Origin: LH-M37 sp032251315
GTDB lineage: Bacteria > Pseudomonadota > Gammaproteobacteria > SZUA-229
DNA: 8,448 nucleotides
Assembly: GCA_032251315.1 (NCBI GenBank)
Contig: JAVVEE010000087.1
Location: forward strand, 1-8,448
Direction of reading: 5' to 3'
Shown: positions 1 to 6,891 of the stretch, in pieces
Position numbering within the stretch: the stretch's first letter is position 1
How the letters are laid out: every line of letters begins with the position of its first letter
Program-made: the position numbers and the translations under genes
The notes under the pieces: generated by a model
What the model was told of the DNA's origin: nothing
Seen by the model: the letters and a program-made list of their open reading frames with translations, nothing else
The model's database searches: none

Positions 1-31
1 TTGTGTTTTAGTCGACCGGTGAGTGTACCAC

Positions 32-60
32 TGGCCCACTTTTTACAACGTGGCGCACTT
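32..60. repeat. Short direct repeat, possibly the end of an IS21-like element
   Basis: TGGCCCACTT (32-41) recurs as TGGCGCACTT (51-60), nine of ten bases identical with a 19-base period. IS21-family elements often carry repeated, similar 'GGCCCACTTTT' tracts near their ends, and this stretch resembles such DNA from memory. No istA or istB coding sequence and no terminal TG/CA boundary can be seen, because the window begins here. The IS assignment is an inference with low confidence; the repeat itself is directly visible. Confidence 0.3.
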
Positions 61-329
61 ATGACTAAAATCCGCGTCTTGATTCGACTCGAATATAGCA
101 GTTATTTTCAGCATCGGATTCAATGAGCGCCGATCAGGGTATTGTTCATCAAATTGGCTACGCCAATGTCCTGTATGTTGCCCATCAGCTGACATCGCTC
201 TAGCCAATATCGACCGATATGACGACTGTGTTATCGACTTTTCCATGATAGCGTAGTCTATGGAATCGCTCGGCATGCTTCAAATTCGGCTTCGTTAACA
301 CGCAGGGAATCTATAACTTTTCGGCCTTG
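61..329. other. Non-coding stretch downstream of cusA
   Basis: This stretch lies immediately after the cusA stop codon (minus strand) and runs to the possible IS end. A 77-codon reading frame at 43-276 on the minus strand has no recognisable domain, no convincing ribosome binding site and runs into the repeat at 32-60, so I do not call it a gene. I see no strong hairpin followed by a T-run after cusA, so the operon's transcription terminator is either Rho-dependent or outside this window. Confidence 0.5.
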
Positions 330-3300
330 TTATTTGACTAATTTACCCGTATCACGCACCAGCAATCTACTTTTCCAGACCAAAAACACGGCGGGCAGCA
401 CCACTAAAGTCAGGAGTATGGCACTCAACATGCCGCCCACCATAGGCGCGGCAATTCGGCGCATGACTTCTGAGCCGGTGCCGCTGCCCAGCATGATTGG
501 CAATAAGCCGGCAATGATCGCTGACACCGTCATCATTATAGGGCGTATTCTTAATAAAGCGCCCTCGATTACGGCTGAACGGATATTTTCGATGGTTAAA
601 TGCTGATTGTTTTTTTCGGCAGCTTGGACCTGGACGGCGTATGCCTGATTCAGATAGACCAGCATGATCACGCCGATTTCCACGGCGACGCCGGCCAGGG
701 CAATGAAACCGACGCCGACGGCCACGGACATATTGTAATTCAGCGCATACAGTAGCCACAGGCCGCCCGCCAGCGCAAGCGGTAGTGTGCCCATGATGAT
801 CAGTACTTCGGCGATATTCCTGAAACTCAAGTACAGTAACAAAACTATAATTATCAAAGTGATAGGAACAACTGTTGATAAACGTTCTTTGGCTCGAACC
901 ATATACTCATACTGCCCCGACCAGGCGATGGAATAGCCCGGTGGCAGCTCAATATTGTCACTTACTGCCTGCTGCGCCTGCGCCACGTAGGAGCCCAGAT
1001 CGCGGCCTTCTATGTCGATATAAATCCAGCCGTTGAGCCGGGCGTTCTCGGTTTTGATCATGCCGGGGCCGCTATCTATGCGAATGTCGGCGACTTCCGC
1101 CAGAGGAATATGCGCGCCGGTCGGGGTCACAATTGGCAGGTTGCGCAGTTTTTCCAGCGAGTCGCGGACATCCCTCGGATAGCGGATATTGATCGGATAG
1201 CGTTCCAGCCCTTCCACGGTTTGCGCCACCTGCATGCCGCCCAGCGCAAGCCGCACCACTTCCTGCACATCGGCGATGTTGAGCGCAAAACGGGCAGCCG
1301 CCAGGCGGTCGATATCGATTAGCACATAACGACCTGAAGCGACGCGCTCGGAATACACCGAAGCCGTGCCGGGCACATCCTGAATGACCGTTTCAATCTG
1401 CTCGCCAATCTGCTGAATGGTGGCCAGATTAGCCCCCGCAACTTTAATGCCCACTGGGGTCTTGATGCCGGTGGCCAGCATGTCGATGCGGTTTTTGATC
1501 GGCATCACCCAGGCGTTGGTCAGGCCGGGAATTTGAATACGCTGGTTCAGCTCCTGTTTCAGTTTTTCGATGGTCATGCCCTCGCGCCATTGGTCTCGCG
1601 GCTTGAGCTGAATGGTGGATTCAATCATGGTCAGCGGCGCCGGATCGGTGGCGGTTTCCGCCCTGCCCACTTTGCCAAATACGCGTTTAACTTCGGGCAC
1701 CGTCATGATCAGTTTGTCGGTCTGCTGCAATAGCTGCTGCGCCTTGCCGATGGAGATGGCCGGATAGGTGGTCGGCATGTACAGCAGATCGCCTTCATCG
1801 AGATCAGGCATGAATTCCGAGCCGATCTGCGTTAGCGGCCACAGCCCTAACAGCACCAGCAGAATGCTAAATGCCAATATCTTCATAGGCGCTTTGAGCA
1901 CGAAATTGATAGCGGGCCGGTAAACGGCTATCAACACCCGGTTCACCGGATTTTTATTTTCCGGCGTAATCCTCCCGCGAATAAAATAGCCCATCAGCAC
2001 TGGCACCAGCGTAATCGACAGAGCTGCGGCGGCGGCCATGGCAAAAGTTTTGGTGTAGGCCAGCGGTGCAAACATTCGCCCTTCCTGTGCTTGCAGGGTG
2101 AACACGGGTAAAAAACTCAGGGTAATAATAAGTAATGAGAAAAACAACGGTGGCCCGACTTCAAGTGCCGCTCGGCGGATTATTTCCCAGCGATTGTCGT
2201 CGGTGACTTCGGTTTTCTCAAAATGCTTGTGGACGTTTTCAACCATGACTATAGCGGCGTCGACCATGGCGCCAATGGCAATGGCAATACCCCCAAGCGA
2301 CATGATGTTGGCGTTGATGCCCATGCGTTCCATAATTATAAATGCGGCTAAAATTCCCACCGGTAGAGAAAGAATAATAACCAGCGCAGAACGCAGATGA
2401 AACAAAAATAGTGCACACACCAGTGCCACTACAATAAATTCTTCGAGCAGTTTGTTGCTCAGGTTATCGACCGCACGATTGATCAGCGCGGAGCGATCAT
2501 AGGTTTCGATGATTTCCACGCCTTCGGGCAGGCCTTTGGCCAGCTTATCGAGCCTGGCTTTCACGCCGGCAATCGTCGACAACGCATTTTCACCATAACG
2601 CATCACCACGATACCGCCGACGACTTCGCCCTCGCCGTCCAGTTCGGTAATGCCACGCCGTAACTGCGGGCCGAGACGAATCTGGGCGACATCTTTTAAT
2701 AGTATGGGCGCGCCGCGTTCATTCACGCCAAGTGGGATATGGCGAAGATCTTGCTCAGAGTCGATATAACCGGTGGCACGAACCATGTATTCCGCTTCGG
2801 CCATTTCGATCACCGAACCACCCGTTTCCTGACTGCCGCGCGCAATCGCTTTTTTAACCTGGGCGATGGAAAAATCATAAGCGCGCAAACTGTTGGGGTC
2901 GAGCACTACCTGATACTGCTTGACCATACCGCCGACCGTGGCCACTTCGGAAACACCGGGTACAGTCTGCAATTCATATTTTAGAAACCAGTCCTGGATA
3001 CTGCGCAGTTGGGACAGATCATGGCCGCCAGTGCGATCAACCAGCGCGTACTCATAAACCCAGCCCACGCCGGTGGCATCGGGTCCGAGTTCAGACCGCG
3101 CATCGGCGGGCAGTTTGCCGGCAACCTGGCTGAGATATTCCAGCACCCGCGAGCGCGCCCAGTAGAGATCGGTGCCGTCTTCAAAAATCACATAGACATA
3201 CGAATCGCCGAAGAACGAGTAGCCGCGCACGTTCACTGCTTTGGGTACCGAAAGCATGGTGGTGGTGAGCGGATAGGTAACCTGATCTTCAACCACCTGC

Positions 3301-3473
3301 GGCGCCTGCCCCGGATAGGAGGTTTTGATGATTACCTGCACATCAGACAAATCGGGAATGGCATCCAGGGGTATCTGCTTGATCGAATAAATACCGGCGC
3401 CTACCAGCATTACCGTCAGCAGCAACACGATGAAACGGTTATCAATTGAACTGTTAATTATTGCTTTAATCAT
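330..3473 (-). CDS. cusA: Copper/silver efflux RND pump, CusA type (HME-RND family)
   Basis: Inner-membrane, proton-driven trimeric pump that would move Cu(I)/Ag(I) from periplasm and cytoplasm into the CusB-CusC channel. The 1047 residues match the family length (E. coli CusA is also about 1047). About 12 membrane segments are visible: one near residues 13-31, a block at 342-496, one near 530-548, and a block at 868-1033, with two large periplasmic loops. The TM4 motif GAMVDAAIVMVEN (401-413) is the monovalent-metal (HME4) version, and Asp405 is the proton-relay Asp. The three metal-binding methionines of E. coli CusA (M573, M623, M672) correspond to M566, M616 and M665 with identical 50/49 spacing. 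Channel methionines M391, M403, M410 and M1004 (E. coli M1009) are also present. Glu932 matches relay Glu939, but the relay Lys984 appears to be Ile979. ATG overlaps the cusB stop (ATGA), with GGAG eight bases upstream inside cusB. The start is therefore secure. Confidence 0.95.
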   Translation of the reverse strand: MIKAIINSSIDNRFIVLLLTVMLVGAGIYSIKQIPLDAIPDLSDVQVIIKTSYPGQAPQVVEDQVTYPLTTTMLSVPKAVNVRGYSFFGDSYVYVIFEDGTDLYWARSRVLEYLSQVAGKLPADARSELGPDATGVGWVYEYALVDRTGGHDLSQLRSIQDWFLKYELQTVPGVSEVATVGGMVKQYQVVLDPNSLRAYDFSIAQVKKAIARGSQETGGSVIEMAEAEYMVRATGYIDSEQDLRHIPLGVNERGAPILLKDVAQIRLGPQLRRGITELDGEGEVVGGIVVMRYGENALSTIAGVKARLDKLAKGLPEGVEIIETYDRSALINRAVDNLSNKLLEEFIVVALVCALFLFHLRSALVIILSLPVGILAAFIIMERMGINANIMSLGGIAIAIGAMVDAAIVMVENVHKHFEKTEVTDDNRWEIIRRAALEVGPPLFFSLLIITLSFLPVFTLQAQEGRMFAPLAYTKTFAMAAAAALSITLVPVLMGYFIRGRITPENKNPVNRVLIAVYRPAINFVLKAPMKILAFSILLVLLGLWPLTQIGSEFMPDLDEGDLLYMPTTYPAISIGKAQQLLQQTDKLIMTVPEVKRVFGKVGRAETATDPAPLTMIESTIQLKPRDQWREGMTIEKLKQELNQRIQIPGLTNAWVMPIKNRIDMLATGIKTPVGIKVAGANLATIQQIGEQIETVIQDVPGTASVYSERVASGRYVLIDIDRLAAARFALNIADVQEVVRLALGGMQVAQTVEGLERYPINIRYPRDVRDSLEKLRNLPIVTPTGAHIPLAEVADIRIDSGPGMIKTENARLNGWIYIDIEGRDLGSYVAQAQQAVSDNIELPPGYSIAWSGQYEYMVRAKERLSTVVPITLIIIVLLLYLSFRNIAEVLIIMGTLPLALAGGLWLLYALNYNMSVAVGVGFIALAGVAVEIGVIMLVYLNQAYAVQVQAAEKNNQHLTIENIRSAVIEGALLRIRPIMMTVSAIIAGLLPIMLGSGTGSEVMRRIAAPMVGGMLSAILLTLVVLPAVFLVWKSRLLVRDTGKLVK

Positions 3474-4666
3474 GGTGCCATCTCCATCTCATCGGGCTGT
3501 GACATACGCCTGAAACTGGCCTTGCTGCTGGCTTCTGAATCAAGCAGGAACTGCCCGGAGACCACCACTTCATCACCGGCTTTCAGGCCGCTGACAATCT
3601 CCACCCACTCGCCACTTTCGATACCCGCTTTCACGGAACGTGCAGCAAAACGGCCTTCACCCAGTGCAATGATGACGCGCTCATTACGCCCGCTGCGAAT
3701 CAATGCTTCCATGGGAATAACCAGAACATTATTTTTTGCACCGCCGAATATTTTCACATTGGCGTACATATTGGGCTTCAATGCTTCTTCGGGATTATCG
3801 AAACGTAAACGCACTTTCAACGTTCTGGTTTTAGGGTCGAGACTGGGATAGATATATTCAACCTGACCTTCCCATTTCTGCCCCGGCAGATAAGACAGCG
3901 TGACCTGTGCTGTGTCGCCCAGCGAAACCCAGTCAACCTGTCTTTCGAACACCTCGGCCAGCAACCAAACACTGGATAGATCCGCCAGACTCATCACCTT
4001 CATCGAAGATTTAACAAACATGCCTTCGCGCACCGGCAAGGATGAGACCACGCCGTCTTGCGGTGCATAGACAGAAATATTCTGACTTGTTTTTCGCGTC
4101 TTGCGTAAGCTTTCAATCTGGTCAGTGGAAATGCCCAGTGCTAACAGCCGCTCACTGGAGGCGGCTATCAAACCCTTGTTGCCTGCCGATAAAGCCTGTA
4201 CAAATTCTTCCTGCGCATTGACCAACTGGGGCGAATAAAAGTCGAACAGGCGCTCGCCTTTTTTAACGCGCTCGCCTTCTGAACGCACCACCAGATTCTC
4301 GATCCAGCCTTCGGTGCGCAGATGAATATGACTTAATTTGGACTCATCAAAATCGACATAACCAACGGTATCAATGCCGCGCCAGAGCCTGGACATTTCA
4401 GCTTTGGTGGTGCGCACGCCGAGGTTTTGCACCACCTCGGGCGAGATCTTTATGGTATCACCATCGCCTGTATCTTCATCTGCATAAACGGGCACCAGAT
4501 CCATGCCCATAGGTGATTGGCCCGGCTCATCCCTTCGATAGTTCGGATCCATCGGCGCAACCCAGTAAAGCACCTCTTTTTCAGATTCTTCAGCAGCGAT
4601 TACCGTCTGTATCATTAAACATTGTGCTGCTAAAGCGCCTGCTAACAGATAAATAATTTTTTTCAT
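3470..4666 (-). CDS. cusB: Periplasmic adaptor (membrane fusion protein) of Cus efflux system
   Basis: CusB-type adaptor of 398 residues that bridges the inner-membrane pump and outer-membrane channel and passes metal to the pump. Residues 1-24 are a typical signal peptide (MKK start, hydrophobic core, cleavage near VIA-A). Residues 33-62 form the N-terminal heavy-metal-binding segment. Met39 (APMDPN), Met53 and Met55 (SPMGMD) correspond to the three Cu/Ag-binding methionines of E. coli CusB (M49, M64, M66). There are no cysteines in this segment, unlike the CPMHP/CPICGM version in related proteins. Next come a lipoyl-like half motif (115-145), an alpha-helical hairpin (about 146-195), the second lipoyl half (198-225), a beta-barrel (about 228-310) and a membrane-proximal domain (about 311-380). 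The C-terminus (388-398) is Met-rich. A GGAG lies seven bases before the ATG, and the ATG overlaps the cusC stop. The stop overlaps cusA by four bases, indicating translational coupling. Confidence 0.93.
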   Translation of the reverse strand: MKKIIYLLAGALAAQCLMIQTVIAAEESEKEVLYWVAPMDPNYRRDEPGQSPMGMDLVPVYADEDTGDGDTIKISPEVVQNLGVRTTKAEMSRLWRGIDTVGYVDFDESKLSHIHLRTEGWIENLVVRSEGERVKKGERLFDFYSPQLVNAQEEFVQALSAGNKGLIAASSERLLALGISTDQIESLRKTRKTSQNISVYAPQDGVVSSLPVREGMFVKSSMKVMSLADLSSVWLLAEVFERQVDWVSLGDTAQVTLSYLPGQKWEGQVEYIYPSLDPKTRTLKVRLRFDNPEEALKPNMYANVKIFGGAKNNVLVIPMEALIRSGRNERVIIALGEGRFAARSVKAGIESGEWVEIVSGLKAGDEVVVSGQFLLDSEASSKASFRRMSQPDEMEMAP

Positions 4667-5976
4667 TTCTCATCTCCCGAGATATACAGCAACTGCGAAA
4701 TAGCCAGTGAACGATCAACCCGCACACGTAAATCCGACAGCCGGATATCCAGCTCGGTAATGTGTGCACGCATTAAACTGGTGAATTCCGTGACCCCACT
4801 TTGATAGGCTTTAAGTGCTGATTTCGTGTTGCTTTCAGCGGACCTGATCAGATCATCTTTATAGTTACGACGACGTTTATCCAGACCTTTTAATCTGGCC
4901 CGGGCACGGTCATAAATCTGTTTCAGCTTTCTCAACTGATCATCACGCGCCCATCGTACGGCGGAAACTTTTTCCTCGCTGGCGGCGACGCGTCTGTCCT
5001 GGCGTTTTTCGGTAAACAGTGGAATGTCCAGCGTTGCCATCGCTGCCATCATGTCGGCACGATCACTGTTATCCGGATTTTCACCAAAGCGCTTGCGGTA
5101 TTCCAAAGACAGACCCCAGCCCGGTTTATATTGCTGTTTCGCTATCGCTGAGCCCTGTCTGCCGGCTTCTAGTTTTGCGTTTTCAACAATGATTGCCGGA
5201 TGCGATGTGATCAGCTCGTTAATGTCATTCGCAGCGGAAATTTCCGGCAGTTCAGGAAACTCCGCAGCAATCGGCTGCCAGGCCGCCTCACCCAGCCATC
5301 GGGATAAATCAGCCCGCAACATCTCTTCTTTCGTCTGAATGGTTATAGCGCGATCATCGAGGCGTGATAATTCAAGATCGGCACGCAGTACATCCTGCTG
5401 ATTGACCCGACCGGAGGCGTAATGTGCTTCGGTAATTTGCACCAGCTGTGAAAACAGCTGGCGGGATTCCCGGATAATACGCGCCGCTTCCACCTGATAA
5501 TAAAGATTGAAAAAATCTTCGCGTATATTCATTTTCAGTTTTCGCTGCCGGTCTTCGGCACGCGCCAGTTCGGCCTTCGACTGCCACTCGGATTGCAACT
5601 GCTTTAGCGCCAGCGAATCGCCTTTTGGAAACGCCTGTTGCACACCCACAATAAACTGCGTCATCGGTTCCTGAGTCGTGCTCAGACTATCCAGCGGTAA
5701 ATTAGAAAGGCCGAAACGCAGTTTGGGATCAGGCAGCTGGTTATCCGCCACTGCATTATTATTCCAGGCGCGAGCAATGGCTTTATGATTTTCGATTAAC
5801 GGATCATTACGCTGCGCCATGCTTACCGCTTCACTCAGGGTCAATGCCGAAACATTGCCGAAAGCTCCGAACAAGGCAAAAAGCCCCGCTATTCTGTATA
5901 GATTTTTTCGCCGGTTAAAACCGGATTGATGATTGCTGTCGCCATTGTTATGGCAATGAGATTGAGTTCTCATCAT
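4663..5976 (-). CDS. cusC: Outer-membrane efflux channel, CusC/TolC family
   Basis: A 437-residue outer-membrane factor giving the metal an exit through the outer membrane. It shows the internally duplicated alpha-helical layout of the OEP family: LTLSEAV at the mature N-terminus, a long helical region with VQQAFPKGD in the first repeat, then PLFTEKRQDRRVAA in the second. The signal peptide has an unusually long polar n-region of about 26 residues rich in His, Asn and Arg, then a hydrophobic core (28-41) and probable cleavage after VSA (44). No lipobox cysteine follows, so unlike E. coli CusC it is probably not a lipoprotein. The frame stays open to a GTG at 5988, but the ATG at 5974-5976 is preferred because GGAG sits six bases upstream of it and inside the longer version. 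The next codon is also ATG (5971-5973), so the start could be one residue shorter. First of three ATGA-coupled genes; metal specificity is inferred from CusA and CusB. Confidence 0.88.
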   Translation of the reverse strand: MMRTQSHCHNNGDSNHQSGFNRRKNLYRIAGLFALFGAFGNVSALTLSEAVSMAQRNDPLIENHKAIARAWNNNAVADNQLPDPKLRFGLSNLPLDSLSTTQEPMTQFIVGVQQAFPKGDSLALKQLQSEWQSKAELARAEDRQRKLKMNIREDFFNLYYQVEAARIIRESRQLFSQLVQITEAHYASGRVNQQDVLRADLELSRLDDRAITIQTKEEMLRADLSRWLGEAAWQPIAAEFPELPEISAANDINELITSHPAIIVENAKLEAGRQGSAIAKQQYKPGWGLSLEYRKRFGENPDNSDRADMMAAMATLDIPLFTEKRQDRRVAASEEKVSAVRWARDDQLRKLKQIYDRARARLKGLDKRRRNYKDDLIRSAESNTKSALKAYQSGVTEFTSLMRAHITELDIRLSDLRVRVDRSLAISQLLYISGDEK

Positions 5977-5982
5977 TAAATA

Positions 5983-5986
5983 CTCC
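5983..5986 (-). promoter_or_regulatory. Ribosome binding site deciding the cusC start
   Basis: GGAG on the minus strand stands six bases before the tandem ATG-ATG at 5971-5976. The alternative GTG start at 5988 overlaps this GGAG, so it would have no room for a Shine-Dalgarno of its own here. This is why the shorter cusC start is preferred. Confidence 0.65.
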
Positions 5987-5991
5987 ACATC

Positions 5992-6017
5992 AAAAAAACA
6001 TCATCACATTCGATGAT
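5992..6017 (-). terminator. Weak hairpin plus T-run between the leader gene and cusC
   Basis: On the minus strand ATCATC (6017-6012) and GATGAT (6005-6000) can pair around a six-base loop. One base later comes a run of seven T (5998-5992). The stem is short and AT-rich, so it would be a poor terminator alone. Its position between the CopL-like gene and the coupled cusCBA genes makes partial termination or attenuation possible. The pairing and T-run are visible; function is inference. Confidence 0.3.
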
Positions 6018-6053
6018 TAACAGCACATTAAAACTGCGCTGCATAAATTGAAG

Positions 6054-6443
6054 CTAGAGTGTTTGCGGCGGTCTTGCGGGGGGGGTAACTGTTTGTGTAG
6101 ACAATGAACGGGGGGTAACAGAAACCGGTTCGGCCGTGCCTGCATCAGAGAGTAAGAGCAGATCAAAAGTTATCGCTGCGGAGATATGCACACAGCCTGC
6201 ACATTGAGCATCGCACTGGGGACAGCAAACGCAGACCGATTCTTCCTGCTGGCTGACAGTCTGAACCGATGCAGACATATCATGCCCGTCATGACTCATC
6301 ATAGTCGTCACCTCAGCCTCGACACCATCCATACAATCTTTTTCAGACGATTCCATCGACAAGGCAAAGCCACTGCGCAACGGCAGCATGACTACCATCA
6401 ATACCAGTATGTTGAGCAGGAATTTTTTGCAGATCAACTTCAT
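6054..6443 (-). CDS. Small secreted Cys/His/Met-rich protein, CopL-like metal-binding leader
   Basis: A 129-residue protein with a clear signal peptide (KK then hydrophobic core 8-20, cleavage near GFA at 27). The mature part carries MMSHDGHDM (48-56) and CVCCPQCDAQCAGCVH (71-86): six Cys within 14 residues plus His, with a further Cys37. A second short hydrophobic stretch (about 87-99) follows, then a Ser/Thr/Pro-rich tail ending PPARPPQTL. Signal peptide, HDGHDMS-type segment, Cys cluster ending in CVH and a C-terminal RPP match my memory of Xanthomonas CopL, which is encoded just before copAB and needed for their copper induction. Overall identity cannot be measured here. ATG at 6441-6443 is chosen because it starts directly before the signal peptide; the frame extends to TTG at 6479 without a good ribosome site, and neither start has a clear one. 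It lies 77 bases before cusC. A run of eight C near the 3' end (6078-6085) is a slippage-prone spot affecting only the last residues. It may instead be a periplasmic metal carrier in CusF's place. Confidence 0.65.
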   Translation of the reverse strand: MKLICKKFLLNILVLMVVMLPLRSGFALSMESSEKDCMDGVEAEVTTMMSHDGHDMSASVQTVSQQEESVCVCCPQCDAQCAGCVHISAAITFDLLLLSDAGTAEPVSVTPRSLSTQTVTPPARPPQTL

Positions 6444-6495
6444 GAGTGAAAAAATAACAGAAATGCGGTCATAAGACAATCGTTTAAGTTATTAT

Positions 6496-6528
6496 TTGGC
6501 AGTTTAAAAAATAGTTGGCAGTTGGCAG
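6496..6528 (+). repeat. Heptamer repeat TTGGCAG, three copies
   Basis: TTGGCAG occurs at 6496-6502, 6515-6521 and 6522-6528, the last two in direct tandem. The cluster lies 53-85 bases upstream of the leader-gene ATG, within the probable promoter region of the efflux operon. It may be a decaying simple heptamer repeat or a set of regulator half-sites. It does not resemble the CusR box or a CueR-type dyad known to me, and I cannot place a confident -35/-10 pair nearby. Confidence 0.45.
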
Positions 6529-6546
6529 CAAAAACTTTAAAAGCTA

Positions 6547-6621
6547 GTCCGCGAAGGACGCGAAAAGGGCAAAAACCATAATGCAAACGGTTTTTTCGCG
6601 TCTTTGGCGTTTTTCGCGGAC
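6547..6621. repeat. Long imperfect inverted repeat with CGCGAA cores
   Basis: Outer arms GTCCGCGAA (6547-6555) and TTCGCGGAC (6613-6621) pair over nine bases. Inner arms GACGCGAAAA (6557-6566) and TTTTCGCGTC (6593-6602) pair over ten. The right side has extra unpaired bases (6603-6612) that themselves resemble the same unit. It resembles the 'ttcgcgtccttcgcgg' dispersed repeats found between genes in many bacteria. It could form a cruciform or a strong RNA hairpin, but no T-run follows on either strand that would make it an obvious terminator. Confidence 0.6.
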
Positions 6622-6670
6622 CAAAGATTTATTGTATCGTTACCACGCTGGAGAGACTGTGAAAGTATTC

Positions 6671-6705
6671 AAATTAGCCTCTCTGATTTATAGAGAAGCT
6701 AATTT
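6671..6705. repeat. 14-base-pair hairpin
   Basis: AAATTAGCCTCTCT (6671-6684) and AGAGAAGCTAATTT (6692-6705) pair with one mismatch around the seven-base loop GATTTAT. It lies directly against the inner edge of the left inverted repeat of the 279-base segment. No T-run follows on either strand. Probably part of the mobile-element remnant. Confidence 0.6.
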
Positions 6706-6742
6706 CCAAATTCAAACTAATTCATTTCCCATCTAATAAAAT

Positions 6743-6775
6743 CCCTGATTTACCACTTCTCATGCAAACTCAGGG
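6743..6775. terminator. Possible two-way terminator after the transposase remnant
   Basis: CCCTGA (6743-6748) pairs with TCAGGG (6770-6775), extended by TTT/AAA after a one-base bulge, with a 14-base loop. It is followed by CTTTT on the plus strand and ATTTTATT on the minus strand. It lies 20 bases beyond the transposase stop codon, where an element's own terminator would sit. The large loop and short T-tracts keep this tentative. Confidence 0.3.
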
Positions 6776-6795
6776 CTTTTCTGTGTTCTTTTGCC

Positions 6796-6891
6796 TTATT
6801 TTAGGCAATGCTCTAGCAATAATCCCGCACCAAGTAGATTTATCGCTCGGGTAAAATTATAACCTAGCACCATCAAGCTGAACTCTCCCAC
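6796..6891 (-). pseudogene. Transposase C-terminal remnant
   Basis: Reading 6891 down to the TAA at 6796 gives 31 codons containing GEFSLMVLGYNFTRAINLLG and ending in EHCLK. This fits the conserved tail of DDE transposases of the IS1182/IS5-like type, which typically end with an EMSLHVLAYNxKRVINLLG-like helix; that comparison is from memory. The upstream catalytic DDE region is absent. The frame runs further upstream only into the palindromic repeat, where it reads as low-complexity sequence with no transposase character. The gene is therefore a truncated fragment without a start codon of its own. Confidence 0.55.

Noticed and set aside
43..276. 77-codon minus-strand reading frame downstream of cusA
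   Set aside because: No recognisable domain or motif, no good ribosome binding site, and its end lies in the repeated motif at the window edge. Most likely chance.
5977..5988. GTG start at 5988 for cusC
   Set aside because: The only good Shine-Dalgarno (GGAG, 5983-5986) lies inside this extension at the right distance from the ATG at 5974-5976.
330..5988. Several 60-150 codon plus-strand frames opposite the efflux genes
   Set aside because: They lie wholly within long, well-conserved minus-strand genes and encode no recognisable domains. They are antisense shadows.
6444..6479. TTG start extending the leader protein by 12 residues
   Set aside because: It adds residues before a compact signal peptide that already begins ideally at the ATG (MKLICKK), and TTG has no clear ribosome site.
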